Source: Callorhinus ursinus
Taxonomy: Eukaryota; Chordata; Mammalia; Carnivora; Otariidae
Assembly (NCBI RefSeq): GCF_003265705.1
Contig: NW_020312828.1
Span: forward strand, 59,311,707-59,375,706
DNA length: 64,000 bases
Direction: 5' to 3'
Shown here piece after piece: positions 1 through 12,149 of this stretch (its first letter is position 1; every line of letters starts with the position of its first letter). The notes under the pieces were generated by a model that did no database searches, was not told the origin of the DNA, and worked only from the letters and a program-made list of their open reading frames with translations. The position numbers were made by a program, and so were the translations under genes.

Positions 1-570
1 TATGGAATGGGAGAAGATATTCACAAATGACATATCAGATAAATGGCTAGTATCCAAAAATCTATAAAGAACTTATCAAACTCGACCTCTAAAAAATAAA
101 AAAAGTCCAGTCAAGAAATGGGCAGAAGACATGAACAGACATTTTTCCAAAGAAGATATACAAATGGCTAAATGAAAAAATGCTCAATATCACTCATCAT
201 CAGGGAAATACAAATCAAAACCACAATGAGATACCATCTGACACTGGTCAGAGTGGTTAAAATCAACAACTCAAAAAACAGTAGATGTTGGCAAGGATGC
301 AGAGAAAGGAGAACCCTCTTACACTGTTGGTGGGAATGCAAACTGTGGTAGCCACTCTGGAAAACAGTATGAAGGTTCCTCAAGAAGTTAAAAATAGAGC
401 TACCCTACAACCCAGCAATTGCACTACTAGGTATTTCTCCAAAGGATACAAAAATAGTGATCCAAAGGGGCACATGCACCCCAATGTTGATAGCAGCAAT
501 GTCCACGATAGCCAAACTATGGAAAGAGCCCAGATGTCCACTGACAGATGAATGGTTAAAGAAGATGTGG

Positions 571-600
<30 letters not shown>
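571..600. repeat. (TA)n microsatellite inside the L1
   Basis: About 13 TA units ending in ACACA. It has expanded from the TATATAC sequence that normally sits in L1 ORF2 between the KKMW and MEYYSAI segments. Confidence 0.95.
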
Positions 601-601
<1 letters not shown>

Positions 602-621
602 CACCCTCCTTAGGGCCCAGC

Positions 622-626
<5 letters not shown>

Positions 627-673
<47 letters not shown>

Positions 674-699
674 ATCTATCATCATCTATCTATCTATGT
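627..699. repeat. (TATC)n tetranucleotide microsatellite inside the L1
   Basis: A nearly pure run of about 12 TATC units, then an interrupted ATCATC section and more TATC. Likely length-polymorphic. Confidence 0.95.
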
Positions 700-1130
700 A
701 ATGGAATATTACTCAGCCATCAAAAAGAATGAAATCTTGCCATTTGCAATAACATGGATGGAACTAGAGGATATTATGCTAAGCAAAATAAGTCAGTCAG
801 AGAAAGACAAATATCACATAATTTCACTCATATGTAGAATTTAGGAAACAAAACAGATGAACATAGGGGAAGGAAGGAAAAATAAAATAAGATTAAAAAC
901 AGAGAGGGAGGCAAACCATAAGAGACTCTTAACTATAGGAAACAAACTGAGGGTGGCTGGAGGGGAGGTGGGTGAAGGAATGGGGTAACTGGGTGATGGG
1001 CATTAAGGAGGGCACTTAATGTAATGAGCACTGGGTGTTATACGCAACTGATGAATCACTAAATTCTACCCTTGACACTAATAATACACTATAGGTTAAC
1101 TAAATTGAATTTAAATTAAAAAAAATAACA

Positions 1131-4010
1131 GTGCCAATGGTCCCTGAACTTTTCCCTCCCCATTGGACCACAGGCCATTCTCCTTAGAGCCCAACCTAAC
1201 CAACAGTTTAGGGCCATTAACTCAACACATCTTCACACTGCCCTCACCAACCACCCAGGACCTGACCCATGTCAGGGCTAAGTTCGTGCTTCTACTTCAA
1301 AAACTGGTAGTGATTTTTCTTCAATCCACTGACACCAGAAAATCAGAAAACTTCCTTTTGAGAAGCTAAGCTTCCATATAAGCCAAGATTGGGTGTAGTG
1401 GTGTCATACTTTCCTACAGGCACTGCCATCCTAAGGGGCTACATTTTAAGCAACATTCCTATTCCAAAGACTTCGAACTACTTTACCTGGTAAAGTATTT
1501 TAAAGGGCACTTACAAGACTTTGATAATAACCTTATGCTGGTAAGTTCAGTTATTTAACCTGTTTACACACCAAATCTACCTGCCTTCACTGGGTTTCTT
1601 ACCCAATATTTTTACATCTAAAATCTATAAAGTTATAAAAGTAAGTAACTTCTCTATTTTCCTTCAGAGCTTTTCTTACCATCTGACATATTTCATATTT
1701 TGCTAATTTATTTATCTCTCTTTTTGTTCCTACTATAACAGAAGCTCCAGAAAAGCAGAAATTTTTAGTTGCTTTGTTCCCTTGCATATCCTTGGTGTGT
1801 AGAACAGTGCCCGGCTCCTTAAAGCCATTGGTATGGACACAAAGAGGGGCGGATGTAGATTAGGAGCCAACTGGCAATCACTGACATCAACTTTTATTCA
1901 CTTGATGCAGGCACAAGGCCACACCTAGTCTGAGTAATAACAGGAGTGTATTTTTTTTTAATCTCCAGTGATTTTCATATGCAGCCAGATTTGAGAACCA
2001 CAGTTGAAAAGATTGTTGTTTGGTTGTTTTCCATTCAACAATATCAATGTCAAGAAGAGTGTGTGATGCTCTTCTTGTTTTTGTCTCTTTCTCTGTGTAA
2101 AGAATCTTCTGGGTAGCAAAACCCAATGGAATTGGGAATGAAATTTGGGGATGGAGGTGGACCTTGTTAACAGCTCCTTAAAGGAATGCTGTAAACTTGA
2201 ATCAATTTAGGAAAGGATTTAACTAAGGAAGTTATGACCTGTGATGACAAGCTGATGATATTTCTGCTTCTATCTTCCCTTTTAGGCCAAATATCTTATA
2301 CTTGAAGTAGGACTAAGGAAGTAGTTTAAGACATTAAAAACTATGATCTTGGGGCCCAACCAGACTGCTCACTACTCCTCATCATGAGCTTTCTGTGTTG
2401 ACTTCCATGACTTCTTTTGAATGAGATTTTTTCTGCACTTAACATCCCAGAAGTGGCAGAGAAGATAATCTATTACAATTGAAACATGATATAATAACTA
2501 AGAGTTTCTTTCCTTGTTTTCTTAAAATTTATTTTTTAAAACTTTTATAGACTATGGGGGGAAGGGTAGCATTTTATTTTAGCCATTAAATGTTGCCTAT
2601 TAAATAAAATTCAATTTCTCTGGTACCAAAAAGGCATTTTCTGTCATGTATAGTAGTTATGAGATTCAATCTACAGATTCAAACAAAATCTTTTTTTAAT
2701 GACAATCTAATACGAGCTCCCATCTTCCTGGTATAGTAGAAAGTTATTTTGGGGTTTCTGCTTATCTTAGGCGTCTAGTTTTTGAACTTTTACATGGTGC
2801 TGAGGGATGTGACAGGATGAAGTCTGAAACTCCTAGGATCTACAGATCACCGGTCTTTGAAGTTATGTCCTGATGGCCCTGAAGTAATTCTGCTACCTTC
2901 CAGCCCTTCTAGAGCATAAAACTATCAGAGAAGCTGTCCCAACAGTCTTTTTATACAGACATGCCACACCACCGAGCCCTTCCTGAGATTTTACCACAGC
3001 CCTGGACTCCAACAGGCTCCCAAGCACAGGATTCCTCTCTCCAGGTCCCTGTGATGTTTTCCTCTCAATATCTCTGCTCCATATGTCTTCCATCCAGGAC
3101 AGGAAAATTCATCTTTTGTTTGCTTCATAGGCTTCAAGCAAAATCCCCTTAATGAATTGACACATTTGTAAACCAAAAGCCCTGAAGACACCCTTTTCCC
3201 TACTTTCTGACAAACTGCTTTCCTTCCCTGAGGCAATGAGTTTACTGTGTGCTTGAAGGGGATGAAGTAAAAAGGAGCAGTATGGAAGGAAAAAAACCCC
3301 GTCATACTAAACAAAATGTTACCCTACTTCAAGGGTAGATGGTGAAGTTTCAGATAAAATGTATTTTTTTCTACATGATTTTGCCTGTAAAATGCTTTTC
3401 AGCATTGGTTTTGCATCCAGATATGGTTTACCCCTGTTGTAACTCCTAAGAAATATGGTTTATTATTGCATTTCATCTACCCCCATTTGAACTTCAGGAC
3501 CTATTATAAGTATTTCATAAATATTTGTTGAACTGGAACGTAAAATCAATTTCATATAATCTAAAACCAAAAAGCAAAGAAGGGAGGATATAAGTAAGAC
3601 TGAAAAATTCAGATGTGATAACAGATGGATAAGTTGTGCAAAGTTTATAGTTAATTTTCAATTATTTAAATAACTATATTACCCAGTTGGGAATTCCAAT
3701 GATCAGGGAAATGGTACAGTTTCCACACTGATATAATGTGGAAAAGACACAAACTAATCTGAAAAGACAAACACGTATGAAGACAGCAAAGATGGGTCAC
3801 CATTTCCTAAGCTGGATCTGATGAGAGATGGTAGATATGTAGAGAAATAAGGATTCCATACAGAAACAAGTTTGAGAAGCGCTGCATATCAGACCTTAGA
3901 AACTTAAAAACCACATTAGTTTATTTATCTGGAGCCTCTGAGGAGTTGTGCAGAAAAGGAATCTGTTTAATTTTGTTTAAATTATTTTTCAAACGTATTT
4001 GAGCATCTTT
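1131..4010. other. Intergenic sequence downstream of TRPS1, no gene seen
   Basis: Unique, A/T-rich sequence. Short open frames (for example 2991-3314 minus, 107 codons) lack domains or codon-level support. The only repeat I recognise is a MER5-type fragment near 1950-2015. Confidence 0.6.
1950..2015 (-). mobile_element. MER5-type (hAT-Charlie) DNA transposon fragment
   Basis: About 65 bases ending in the terminal sequence GATTTGAGAACCACAGTTG, typical of MER5 elements. Non-autonomous fossil; orientation is uncertain because the ends are inverted repeats. Confidence 0.55.
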
Positions 4011-4026
4011 CTCTCCCTCTCTCTCC

Positions 4027-4092
<66 letters not shown>
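4011..4092. repeat. Compound (CT)n(AC)n microsatellite
   Basis: A CTCTCC/CT polypyrimidine block runs directly into about 23 AC units. Both halves can adopt non-B structures (H-DNA and Z-DNA respectively). Confidence 0.95.
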
Positions 4093-4098
<6 letters not shown>

Positions 4099-4149
4099 TC
4101 CTATTATCATCTAATGGACAAAGACACTGTGTTAAAAAAGATTACCTCT

Positions 4150-4280
4150 GGGTGCCTGGCTGGCTCAGTGGGTAGAGCATGAGATTCTTGATCTTGAGGC
4201 CATAAGTCTGAGTCCCACATTGGGTGTAGAGATTCCTTTAAAATAAAAAAAAAAATCTTAAACAAATGGAAAATCCTTAT
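4150..4280 (+). mobile_element. Older carnivore tRNA-derived SINE (SINEC)
   Basis: Begins GGGTGCCTGGCTGGCTCAG, retains the tRNA-derived box B region (GAGTCCCACATTG-like) and ends in an A-rich tail. Flanked by an imperfect target-site duplication (about 4134-4151 and 4281-4296, core ATTACCT-TTGG). Confidence 0.9.
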
Positions 4281-4297
4281 AAAAATATTACCTTTGG

Positions 4298-6054
4298 TAT
4301 TACTCAATTTTAAGTTCACAGTTTACTTGTCTTCCATTTTTTTCTTAACTGTTCTTTAGTAACTTTTACCATGGAATGAACATTTATTCGTTCTATTAAG
4401 AAACTACTAGTTGAATATTTGATAGGGAAGTGATGTGCAAATATTGGCTTAAAAGGGTTGTCTTTAAAAATTTATGTACATGTTTATCAAGGCTAATGCT
4501 ATTTTCTTATTCCTGCCTCCTGGTTTCTATGTTTTTAGAATGAGTTTTTCTTTTTTTCTTTCTTTCTTTCTCACTGGCAGAGGAAGTACCTTCATACTAA
4601 ACTTTGAAGACTCTGTAATCTAATTTTTTTTAGATATTTCAGCAAGCTTTAGAAGAAACTACAGGAGATAGCCCTGCTTTCTTTGTTTGTTTGTTTTAAA
4701 CATAATATGGTGTTATCAACCAAAAAAAAACAAGATTATGCATCTTTCAGAAACCTTGTCAAAGTAACCAGAAGATAAAAACAAATCCATACAACAGAGG
4801 ATCCCCTTTAGGCATTCACATATTATTGGTGAACAGGTGTTTGGCTTTACCTTAAGTTCAGATACAATAGCCAATTTCTTCCTTTTCTTTCTTCTTTGGC
4901 CTCTGAAGAAGTGAGCTCTTTCCCACTCTTCCTCCATTAATCAAAGAGAATTCATCTGATTGGTGACAACCTGATATCCACAGGCCAAATCCCAGGTGTG
5001 GGTAATTTTTCCTCTGATGCAGGAAGCAGGATTGGCTTTCTGCCCCATAGACCACGTGGGTCTTATATTTCTATTCTCCGTATGTAGACCAGTGTCAGTC
5101 AAATTTTGATGGGCACCAGAATCATTTGGAAGACTTCATAAAACATATTGTTGGGCTCCTTCCCCAGAATTTTTGATTCAGTAGTTTGGGGATAAGGTCC
5201 AAGAATTTGTCTTTCTAACAGGTTTCCAAGTGATGCTGCGGTCCTTGGATCCACTTTGAGAACTGTGCTAGACAAAACAGAAACAGCCTTTTCTTCACTT
5301 ATTATCCAGGTTTCCACCATCTCTGTTCTAGCATCTTCTCTTCTGGCGGAGCAGTTAATTCAGGTTAAGTCTCTTATTTGTGCAGGTGATTTTTAATTCA
5401 AGAGGAAGCTCCTGGCTTCATTTCCTTTTAGACATTAAGTCATTATCCTCCCACACAGGCTGAACAGTGAATTTTGTACTTTAGATGACTAAACTGATGC
5501 TTAACCAACGTTTAGCTCCTTGTGCCTTTTTTTAGCAATTGATTACAACTCATAGGGAAGGCGGAGCAAGTGATTAGATTGTCCCCTAGGTCTCTTTCTG
5601 GTCCCAACTTCTTCCTCTTCTATCCTAAAGCAACGGATATTGTCCTGCCCACTCAGAGGTGGATACATGTGATCTTTCTGCATCTGTAGTTTGCTAAGAA
5701 TTCAAGCTTTTTCTAATAGAAGGTCCTTGTATTAGTGTAAGATATTCCACTGCCTATATTTCTGCAGAAAGAGCCTTATGGAGACATTTTGCACATAAGA
5801 AATGGCAGGTGTTTTCATATCCATATATCATTTGTAGTTCACTGCCACTAGACCATGACAGCAGAATGCACATTTATCACAGAATTTAATATAAAATGTT
5901 TTTTGACCAGTTTCCTGGTCTCCAAGCAGAATAATCATGATTTTTCTCACTCTGGGGGAAAAAAAAAAGGGAAAAAAAAGGATGGTAATTTAACAAACAA
6001 GAAAAGAAAAAGCAAAACTTACACTTCTCTTTTTTAAAAAAAATTGACAAAAAT
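4298..6054. other. Intergenic sequence, no gene seen
   Basis: Contains the MER5A copy listed separately. No open frame longer than about 75 codons and no recognisable domain. Confidence 0.55.
5088..5275. mobile_element. MER5A-type hAT-Charlie DNA transposon
   Basis: About 190 bases with the MER5A signature. The left end contains CACCAGAATCATTTGGAAGA and the right end CCACTTTGAGAACTGTGCTAG, forming the degenerate inverted termini; a central TTTTGATTCAGTAG block is also typical. Non-autonomous, long inactive. Confidence 0.75.
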
Positions 6055-6252
6055 GGGGCACCTGGGTGGCTCAGTCGTTAAGCGTCTGCCTTCGGCTCAG
6101 GTCATGATCCCAGGGTCCTGGGATAGAGCCCCGCATCGGGCTCCCTGCTCCGCGGGAAGCCTGCTTCTCCCTCTCCCACTCCCCCTGCTTGTGTTCCCTC
6201 TCTCGCTGTGTCTCTCTCTGTCAAATAAATACAATTTTTTAAAAAAAAATTT
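6055..6252 (+). mobile_element. Carnivore SINE, pinniped-like SINEC subfamily
   Basis: Nearly full length: head GGGGCACCTGGGTGGCTCAG, tRNA-derived portion, then a CT-rich body with CTTGTGTTCCCTCTCTCGCT and a CAAATAAAT(A)n tail. Little diverged from the copy at 19415, suggesting recent activity. This body variant is the main reason for suspecting a seal or sea lion. Confidence 0.93.
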
Positions 6253-7067
6253 ATTATATACAGATATTCATTATGTTATTATTTATAGAAGTGAAAAACT
6301 GAGATGTTTTAATTTTCACACACAATAAACGCCCACAAGACTCTGTTGAGAAAAAGAATTATGGTCCGGTGTTGTGTTGGGAGGGGCTGAACCTGGGAGA
6401 AGATTAAGTAATGCTGTGCTAGGAGAGGGGTGTCTTGTGGTCTTCATATCAACTAAAATCACCTTTGAGATTGTCTTCAGACACTGTCTTGATTGTTTCA
6501 CATATGATATCTCAAAATATACTTAAAGAGCATCAGTAGAATATAAATATACCTATATATGTATGTATAGGTTGATAATGGTACCATTTATTTTGAGTTG
6601 GTTTGAGTTGAGTGCTGAGTTGGTTTAATTCTTTCACAGTTTTTAGCTTATTTAGGAAAAGTCTAATGAATTCAGTCATACCCTATGCCATTTATCCTTG
6701 ACTCTTCATCCTAAATATGATGATCCAATTTCTATCTTCTAAGAATCCATTCATTCTCAACTTGGGGTGGGGAGTCACAATACTATCCCCACAGGAGTAA
6801 ACATTGATTCTTGGGGGATGAAAAAAAAATCATGGTCATTACAAAGGTATGTGGCCCTCCAAAGATCACACTAGCAAAATAGATATATAGTATAACTGTG
6901 GTGTTAAAATTTCATGAGGTGGCAAGGATTAGGAAAAATTCTTCAGAAAGTCTCCTTAGGGCATCAGTAGTGAAAAAAAGGGCTATGAAACACCGCTCTA
7001 ATGCGTTGCTTACTGTGTGAGCTCTAATCCACTCCCAAGACTTTTCTGTTGTTATTTCTGTAACCTT
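6253..7067. other. Intergenic sequence, no feature seen
   Basis: A/T-rich unique sequence with only chance open frames of about 60 codons. Confidence 0.5.
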
Positions 7068-7225
7068 TATTGAGGACTTCATGTAATGAATTTGTGATAT
7101 TGGTATTATCATTCTGCCCATTTACAGTGAGGCACGAAGAATTTAAAAAAAAAATAAGTTGCATGGGTAATAAGTAGCAAAGCCAGTGTTCAAGTTCAGG
7201 CTGACTGAATCCACAACTCAGGCTT
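7068..7225 (-). mobile_element. MIR SINE, antisense
   Basis: Reads as reverse-complement MIR: a GGTATTATCATTCTGCCCAT block, a degenerate TTTACAG-GAGGCACGAAGAATTTA block, then a GCAAAGCCAGTGTTCAAGTTCAGG block corresponding to the tRNA-derived end. Confidence 0.75.
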
Positions 7226-7399
7226 ATCAACGTGATGCTTTCATTTAATTCAAAGGTTATCTGAACCCAAATAACTGTAAATCTAGTTCTTCTCCCGAGT
7301 TGCAGGCTCTTCTATCCAGCAAGCGAAACGTTCTACTGGTCTAATCTTGATCTGTTCTACTTGGATATTTCACTGGCAGCTCAAAAGTTTTTGTTTACT

Positions 7400-9715
7400 T
7401 AAGTGATTTATTTTACGATAATTGACGTACAATAAACTGCACATAATGGAAGTGTATAATTTGTTAAGTGTTGGCAAATTATTCTCCCATGAAACCACAC
7501 TCTGTAATAAAGATAAGGAACATATCTATCACCCTCTAAATTTCCTCAAACTCCATTGTAATAACTCTGTCCAGCTCCTTCTTGAGACCCATCCCAGCCA
7601 CAGCAACCACCGATTTGCTTGTTGTCATCTTCACCATTTCCAGGGTCCTTCACGGTTTAGGTAGATCCGGATTTCCATCCGTTATCATCTCCTTCCGCCT
7701 GGTGGAGTTCTTCTATTTCTTGTAGAGCAGTCTGTTAGTGATGAATTCTTTTGTCTATATATGTCTGAAAAAGTGTTCATTTCACTTTTGTTTTTGAAAG
7801 ACACTTTCAGTGAGTGTAGAATTTGAGGTGACAATGTTTTCTTTCATTATTTTAAAGCTGTTGCTCTATTCTCTTTTGCTTGTGTTGTTTCCAAGAAGTC
7901 TGTTGACATTCTTATCTTTGCAATTGTACATGATTTGCCTTTTATCTATGTCTATTTTAAATATTTTTCTGTTATTAGCATTTTAAGTAACTTCAGTATG
8001 ATGTGCCATTGTGCAGTTTCTTCATGTATTTTGTGTTTCAAATTCATTGAGCTTGTTGAATATATAGATTTATATTTCAACAAATTTGAAAATATTTCAT
8101 ATGTTATTTCCTTAATACTTTTTAAAAAAATTTTATTTGACAGAGAAAGAGAGAGAGACAGAGCAGAAGCAGGGGTACAGGAGAGGGAGAAGTAGGCTCC
8201 CCTCTGAGCAGCAAGCCTGATGCGGGGCTCAATCCCAGGACCCTGGGATCATGACCTGAGCAGAAGGCAGAGGCTTAACCCACTGAGCCACCCAGGCGCC
8301 CCTCCCTTAATACTTTCTATCTCTCATTTTCCTCTCCTTGAAGAACTCTGATTGTACTTGTCTCAAAAATCATTTATAACTCTGTTCATTTAATCTATTT
8401 TTTCTTTGGTCGCTTGTGCTTTTTGTATCATATTTAAAAAACATTAACTAATCCAAAATTCATGAAGATTTACATTCAGGTTTTTAATACATTTCGAGTT
8501 AATTTTTGTATATAGTATGAGGTTCAACTTTTTTTTTCTTTTTTTGCACGTAGATACCTGATTATCCCAGACCATTTGTGGAAAATACTATTATTCCCTC
8601 CCTGCCCCCATCTAATTGTACTGGTACTTCTGTTGAAAGTCAATCATAAACGTGAGGGTTTATTTCTAGACTCTCAGTGTTATTGCATTGAGTCATATGT
8701 CTCTCCTTATGGCAGTACCTCATTGTCTTGATTTCTGTAGCCTTGTAGTAAGTTTTGAAAATGGACAGTTTAAATCCTCTGACTTTGTTCTTTTTTACAA
8801 CTGTTTTAGCTGTTCTGGACTCACGGAATTTTCATATGAATTTTAGGATCAGCTTGTCAATGTCTGCACATAAGTCAACCAGAATTTTGATAGAGATTGC
8901 ATTGAATCTGTAAAACAAATTGGGTAGTATTGCCATCTTGATAATTTAAGTTCTTTCAATCCTGGAATATGGGCTACCTTTTGATTTATTTAGGTCTTCT
9001 TTAATTTCTTTCAGAAATTTAGTTTGTAGTTTTCAGAGCATAAATTTTGATCATTTTTTGTTTAATTTATTGCTAAGTATTTTATTCTTTTGGACACTAT
9101 TTTAAGTCAATTTTTTAAAGATTTCTTTTTCAGGTAGCTCCTTGCTACTTATAGAAATATTCTTGATTTTTTTATATGTTTTGTATCCTGACTTTGCTGA
9201 GCTTATTTATTAGTTCTAATAACTTTTTAGTGGATTGATTAGGATTTGTTTTATGTACCAGATCATGTCATCTGGTAATAGAGATAGTTTTACTTTTTCC
9301 TTTCCAATCTGGATGTTTCTTATTTTGTTTGCTTTCCTAACTGACCTGGATTGAACCTTCAGTACAATGTTGAATAGAAGTAGCAAAAGTAGACATCCTT
9401 GTCTTGTTTCTGATCTTAGGGGGAAAGCGTTCTGTCTTCTTTCACCATTAAGTATGACACTAACTGTGGTTTTTCACATGTACTCGATTAATGAAGTTTC
9501 CTCTCTTCCTAGTTTGTTAAGTGTTTTTTTTTTTTTTATCATGAAGAGGTGTTGAATATCCTCAAATGTTTTCTCTACATCTACCAAGATGATTATATGA
9601 TTCTTGCCCATTATTCTACTCTATTGATGTAGTGCATTACATTGATTTATTTTTGTATGTTAAATCACCCTTACATTCTTGAAATAAATCCCACTTGGTC
9701 ATGGTTGCAACAGAT
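7400..9715 (-). mobile_element. Old L1 (L1M-type) in reverse orientation, interrupted by a SINE
   Basis: The complement of L1 ORF2 reverse-transcriptase sequence is clear between about 8440 and 9715. Hallmarks are GTACAATGTTGAATAGAAGT, GACATCCTTGTCTTGTT and AAATCCCACTTGGTCATGG. The left part (7400-8120) matches the long 3' UTR of old L1 elements, including GACGTACAATAAACTGCACA. Heavily mutated and inactive. A Can-SINE at 8122-8303 was inserted later. Confidence 0.88.
8122..8303 (-). mobile_element. Carnivore SINE (SINEC), reverse orientation, inserted in the old L1
   Basis: Ends in the reverse-complement head GAGCCACCCAGGCGCCCC and begins with the T-rich tail. Flanked by the target-site duplication CCTTAATACTTT at 8110-8121 and 8305-8316. 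Confidence 0.95.
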
Positions 9716-9724
9716 TCTGAACTG

Positions 9725-10566
9725 GTCTTTCTCCCATCTCAAGTTCCATCAAGCCATCCTACCTATTACAGGTATCTTTATAGGATGCAAATCTTAGTCA
9801 TACTCTTTTATTAAACTCCTTTTTATCTTTATGGCCTTTGGCATAAGACCCAAACTCAGCATGGCATTGGGAACTCTTTGACCTGGCCTAGTAGGATCTC
9901 CAGACTGACTGCTTACCACTTCCTCCCTCCAAGCACTGTGAACTACTTGTAATACTCATCTCCAAGTTCATTCCTCTGCATATGTTCTACCTGGAATGGA
10001 TTTCACCATCTTTGTCTAGTTAATTCCTAATGATATATCAAACCTGATTTCCGGTGTATGCTCCTCACAGAAGCTATGTCTCATATTCATTCTCCCAGTA
10101 TGTGATAGAACCTTGTCCTAGGTACTCAGTTTATTTCACTCCTGGTATATATTGTGTCATATTAAGGTTATCTTTTTCTATGGAAGTTTCTGAGGGAAAC
10201 TATTGGACTCCTTGAGGAAAGGACCTTGCCTTAATGATCTCTGTATTTCTGGTGCCTGGTACAGGTCCTGACCAAAGGGTTCATTGATGTTTAATACTAA
10301 ATGTATATATGATGGAGGAATAAATATAATGCATACTTTAAAGATATGTAGAATTCCTAAATACTTAAAATTAATTCCATTGCCTATATAGGAATTCTGT
10401 GTGGCACTTATCACAATCCTAAGTGACGATTTGCCTGTTATACATTTAACATCCAGTCTCCCATGAAGGCAGAAACCATTTCTGTATTGTTCACCACTGT
10501 ATCCTCAGCCCTTAGCATAGTACTTTTATATACTTGTTGAATGTACAAGTGAATAAATAAATGATG
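9725..10566 (+). mobile_element. L2 LINE 3' region, probably two overlapping or adjacent copies
   Basis: Shows the L2 3' pattern: a CCTTTGGCATAAGACCCAAA-like segment, GACCTGGCCTAGTAGGATCT, then CATGAAGGCAGAAACCATTT, GTTCACCACTGTATCCTCAG and GTTGAATGTACAAGTGAATA at the end. A second, degraded L2-like tail sits near 10200-10330, suggesting two insertions or an internal duplication. Confidence 0.75.
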
Positions 10567-10859
10567 ATTTTTTGCATGAAGTAATTATAATTAAATATCT
10601 TTCTAAAATAGATTATACTTGATGGAAGTAAAGTATTAACTGTCTGGATTACCACACTGTTATCTTCCGGGCCGCCCTCAGATTAGCTGGTTTTTAGCAG
10701 ACTTGGAGTCCTAAAATCATGTACTTTGACATGAAATTGCAATCATCTAATTTCACACTTCATGCATTTGCTCTTCATAATAATAACTTACTGCAGGTCC
10801 CGTTCTAGGTAACTTGTGTAAAGTAACTTTTTAGTGTATGCGATAGGCATAATTATTGT

Positions 10860-11224
10860 GGTAATTGTCATTGAACATTTCAGCCTCCTTCTCGCGCACA
10901 TGGTCAGATTGCACTATTGGCCTTGTAGCTGCATCTGGCCAATGATTTATGAGGGGAAGTGAAGTGGGTCATTTCTAGGTGAGTGCACTTGCTGGAGACA
11001 ACCTTCCTGAGCTCTTTCCCCTCCGGTATGGTGACTGGCATTAGTCCAGACAATGACTGCTGTAGCTACCTGGGTCCTTGAAGAAGTGTGATGTGGAACG
11101 GAGCCCCCAGCTGATCTGAGGTGAGCATGCAGAATTAGCAAAAAATAATCTTTTTTTGTTTTGTTTTGTAAAATTCAGACATGTGGGGTTTCACTGTAGC
11201 GTGCTCCAGATCAGCATGACAGAT
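10860..11224 (+). mobile_element. LTR-like ancient repeat inserted into a MIR
   Basis: Contains a CTACCTGGGTCCTTGAAGAA block, GGAGCCCCCAGCTGATCTGA and a T-rich TTTTTTGTTTTGTTTTGT block, an arrangement I associate with an old mammalian LTR-type repeat. The family name is uncertain. It separates two halves of an antisense MIR. Confidence 0.45.
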
Positions 11225-11385
11225 CCAGTTATTGTCTCTGTTTATAGATGAAGAAACGGGGGTGGAGAGTGGCCAACTGAACCGTTTCCATCATCCCGCC
11301 AGTGTGACGTAGCCCTGTGGGATTCCAATCAGGCAATCTGCCTGCAGAATCTGCACTCTTCACCCTCTGCTCCACGGCTCTACAC
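11225..11385 (-). mobile_element. MIR SINE, antisense (part of a split copy)
   Basis: Carries the MIR reverse-complement blocks TTTATAGATGAAGAAACGGG and a CCTGCAGAATCTGCACTCTT block. The other half appears to lie at about 10780-10858 (GTTCTAGGTAACTTG, ATAGGCATAATTATTG). Confidence 0.65.
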
Positions 11386-12149
11386 TAACATTAGCCATCT
11401 TCTGGCTGGGACACTTTTCCTCACGCATACGGAAACACACAGCTGTGTATATTCCAAAGGAGAAGTGGATAATAACATAAAGAACCGGTTTCATAGGGCC
11501 AAACCTCAGAGAACCATTTTTCTCTCCTGATTGAGTACTCTGTCATTTTAATGGGACAATCATAGTTTCACAAATCATTGAGTTAGGACAATTTCTGGGA
11601 TAATTACCTTGTCAGTTAAATTTAAAAATATTGAAATTAAGGTTGAAGTTTGAAAATTATTCACAGCTTTTGCTTTCTCCTTGTTTTATAAAACCACCGA
11701 TAATGTCCAGAAATACATAAATACTTTGATATTATAAACCTGAGATCAAATGAAGTGTAATCAATTTTTCACAGTGGTTAAAAAGGCCCATGGAGAAAAG
11801 TGTGGTTCAGCTGCCTCAGAGGCAGGGGCTTATTATTATAATATAAAGTCACTTTGGTATATTTGCCAAAGTAAATTATTCAAAAAATTAGTAAAAATGA
11901 AGTCCTTTTTTAATGACCCTTTTGATGCTTATAACATTAATACACATAAAATACTTAAAATTAATTACTAAGCTTTTTACCATAGAAGCAAAAGGCATGA
12001 AAAGATACAGAGTTGATGGTGTTATTTTCCCAATAGAAGAGCAACATAGCATGAAACCCCTTTTAAGAAGAATGTGGGGCCGCCCTGCCCTATAGAACAG
12101 CACCGGCCACATACGGTTACTTAACTTAATAAAAGGATAATAAAACAAT
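11386..12149. other. Intergenic sequence, no feature seen
   Basis: Unique A/T-rich sequence; overlapping 60-86-codon frames on both strands show no domain. Confidence 0.5.

Larger units (their letters stand above)
1..1130 (+). mobile_element. L1 LINE 3' end (ORF2 C-terminus, 3' UTR, A-rich tail), carnivore type
   Basis: Broken reading frames preserve the typical L1 ORF2 C-terminal region. Recognisable pieces include [31 protein letters not shown] and, after an interruption, a MEYYSAIKKNE-like stretch and a DKYHIISLICRI-like stretch. It ends in the carnivore L1 3' UTR (GCACTGGGTGTTATACGCAA) and an A-rich tail near 1117-1127. Stops and frameshifts make it inactive, and it begins before the window. 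The DEWLKKMW and MEYYSAI segments are separated by about 130 bases of TA/TATC repeat and non-L1 sequence at 571-699. Confidence 0.9.

Noticed and set aside
285..551. 88-codon plus-strand frame at the left edge
   Set aside because: A remnant of L1 ORF2, interrupted by stops and repeats, not a host gene.
627..699. CRISPR-like or other ordered repeat array
   Set aside because: A pure tetranucleotide microsatellite without spacers, in a mammalian genome.
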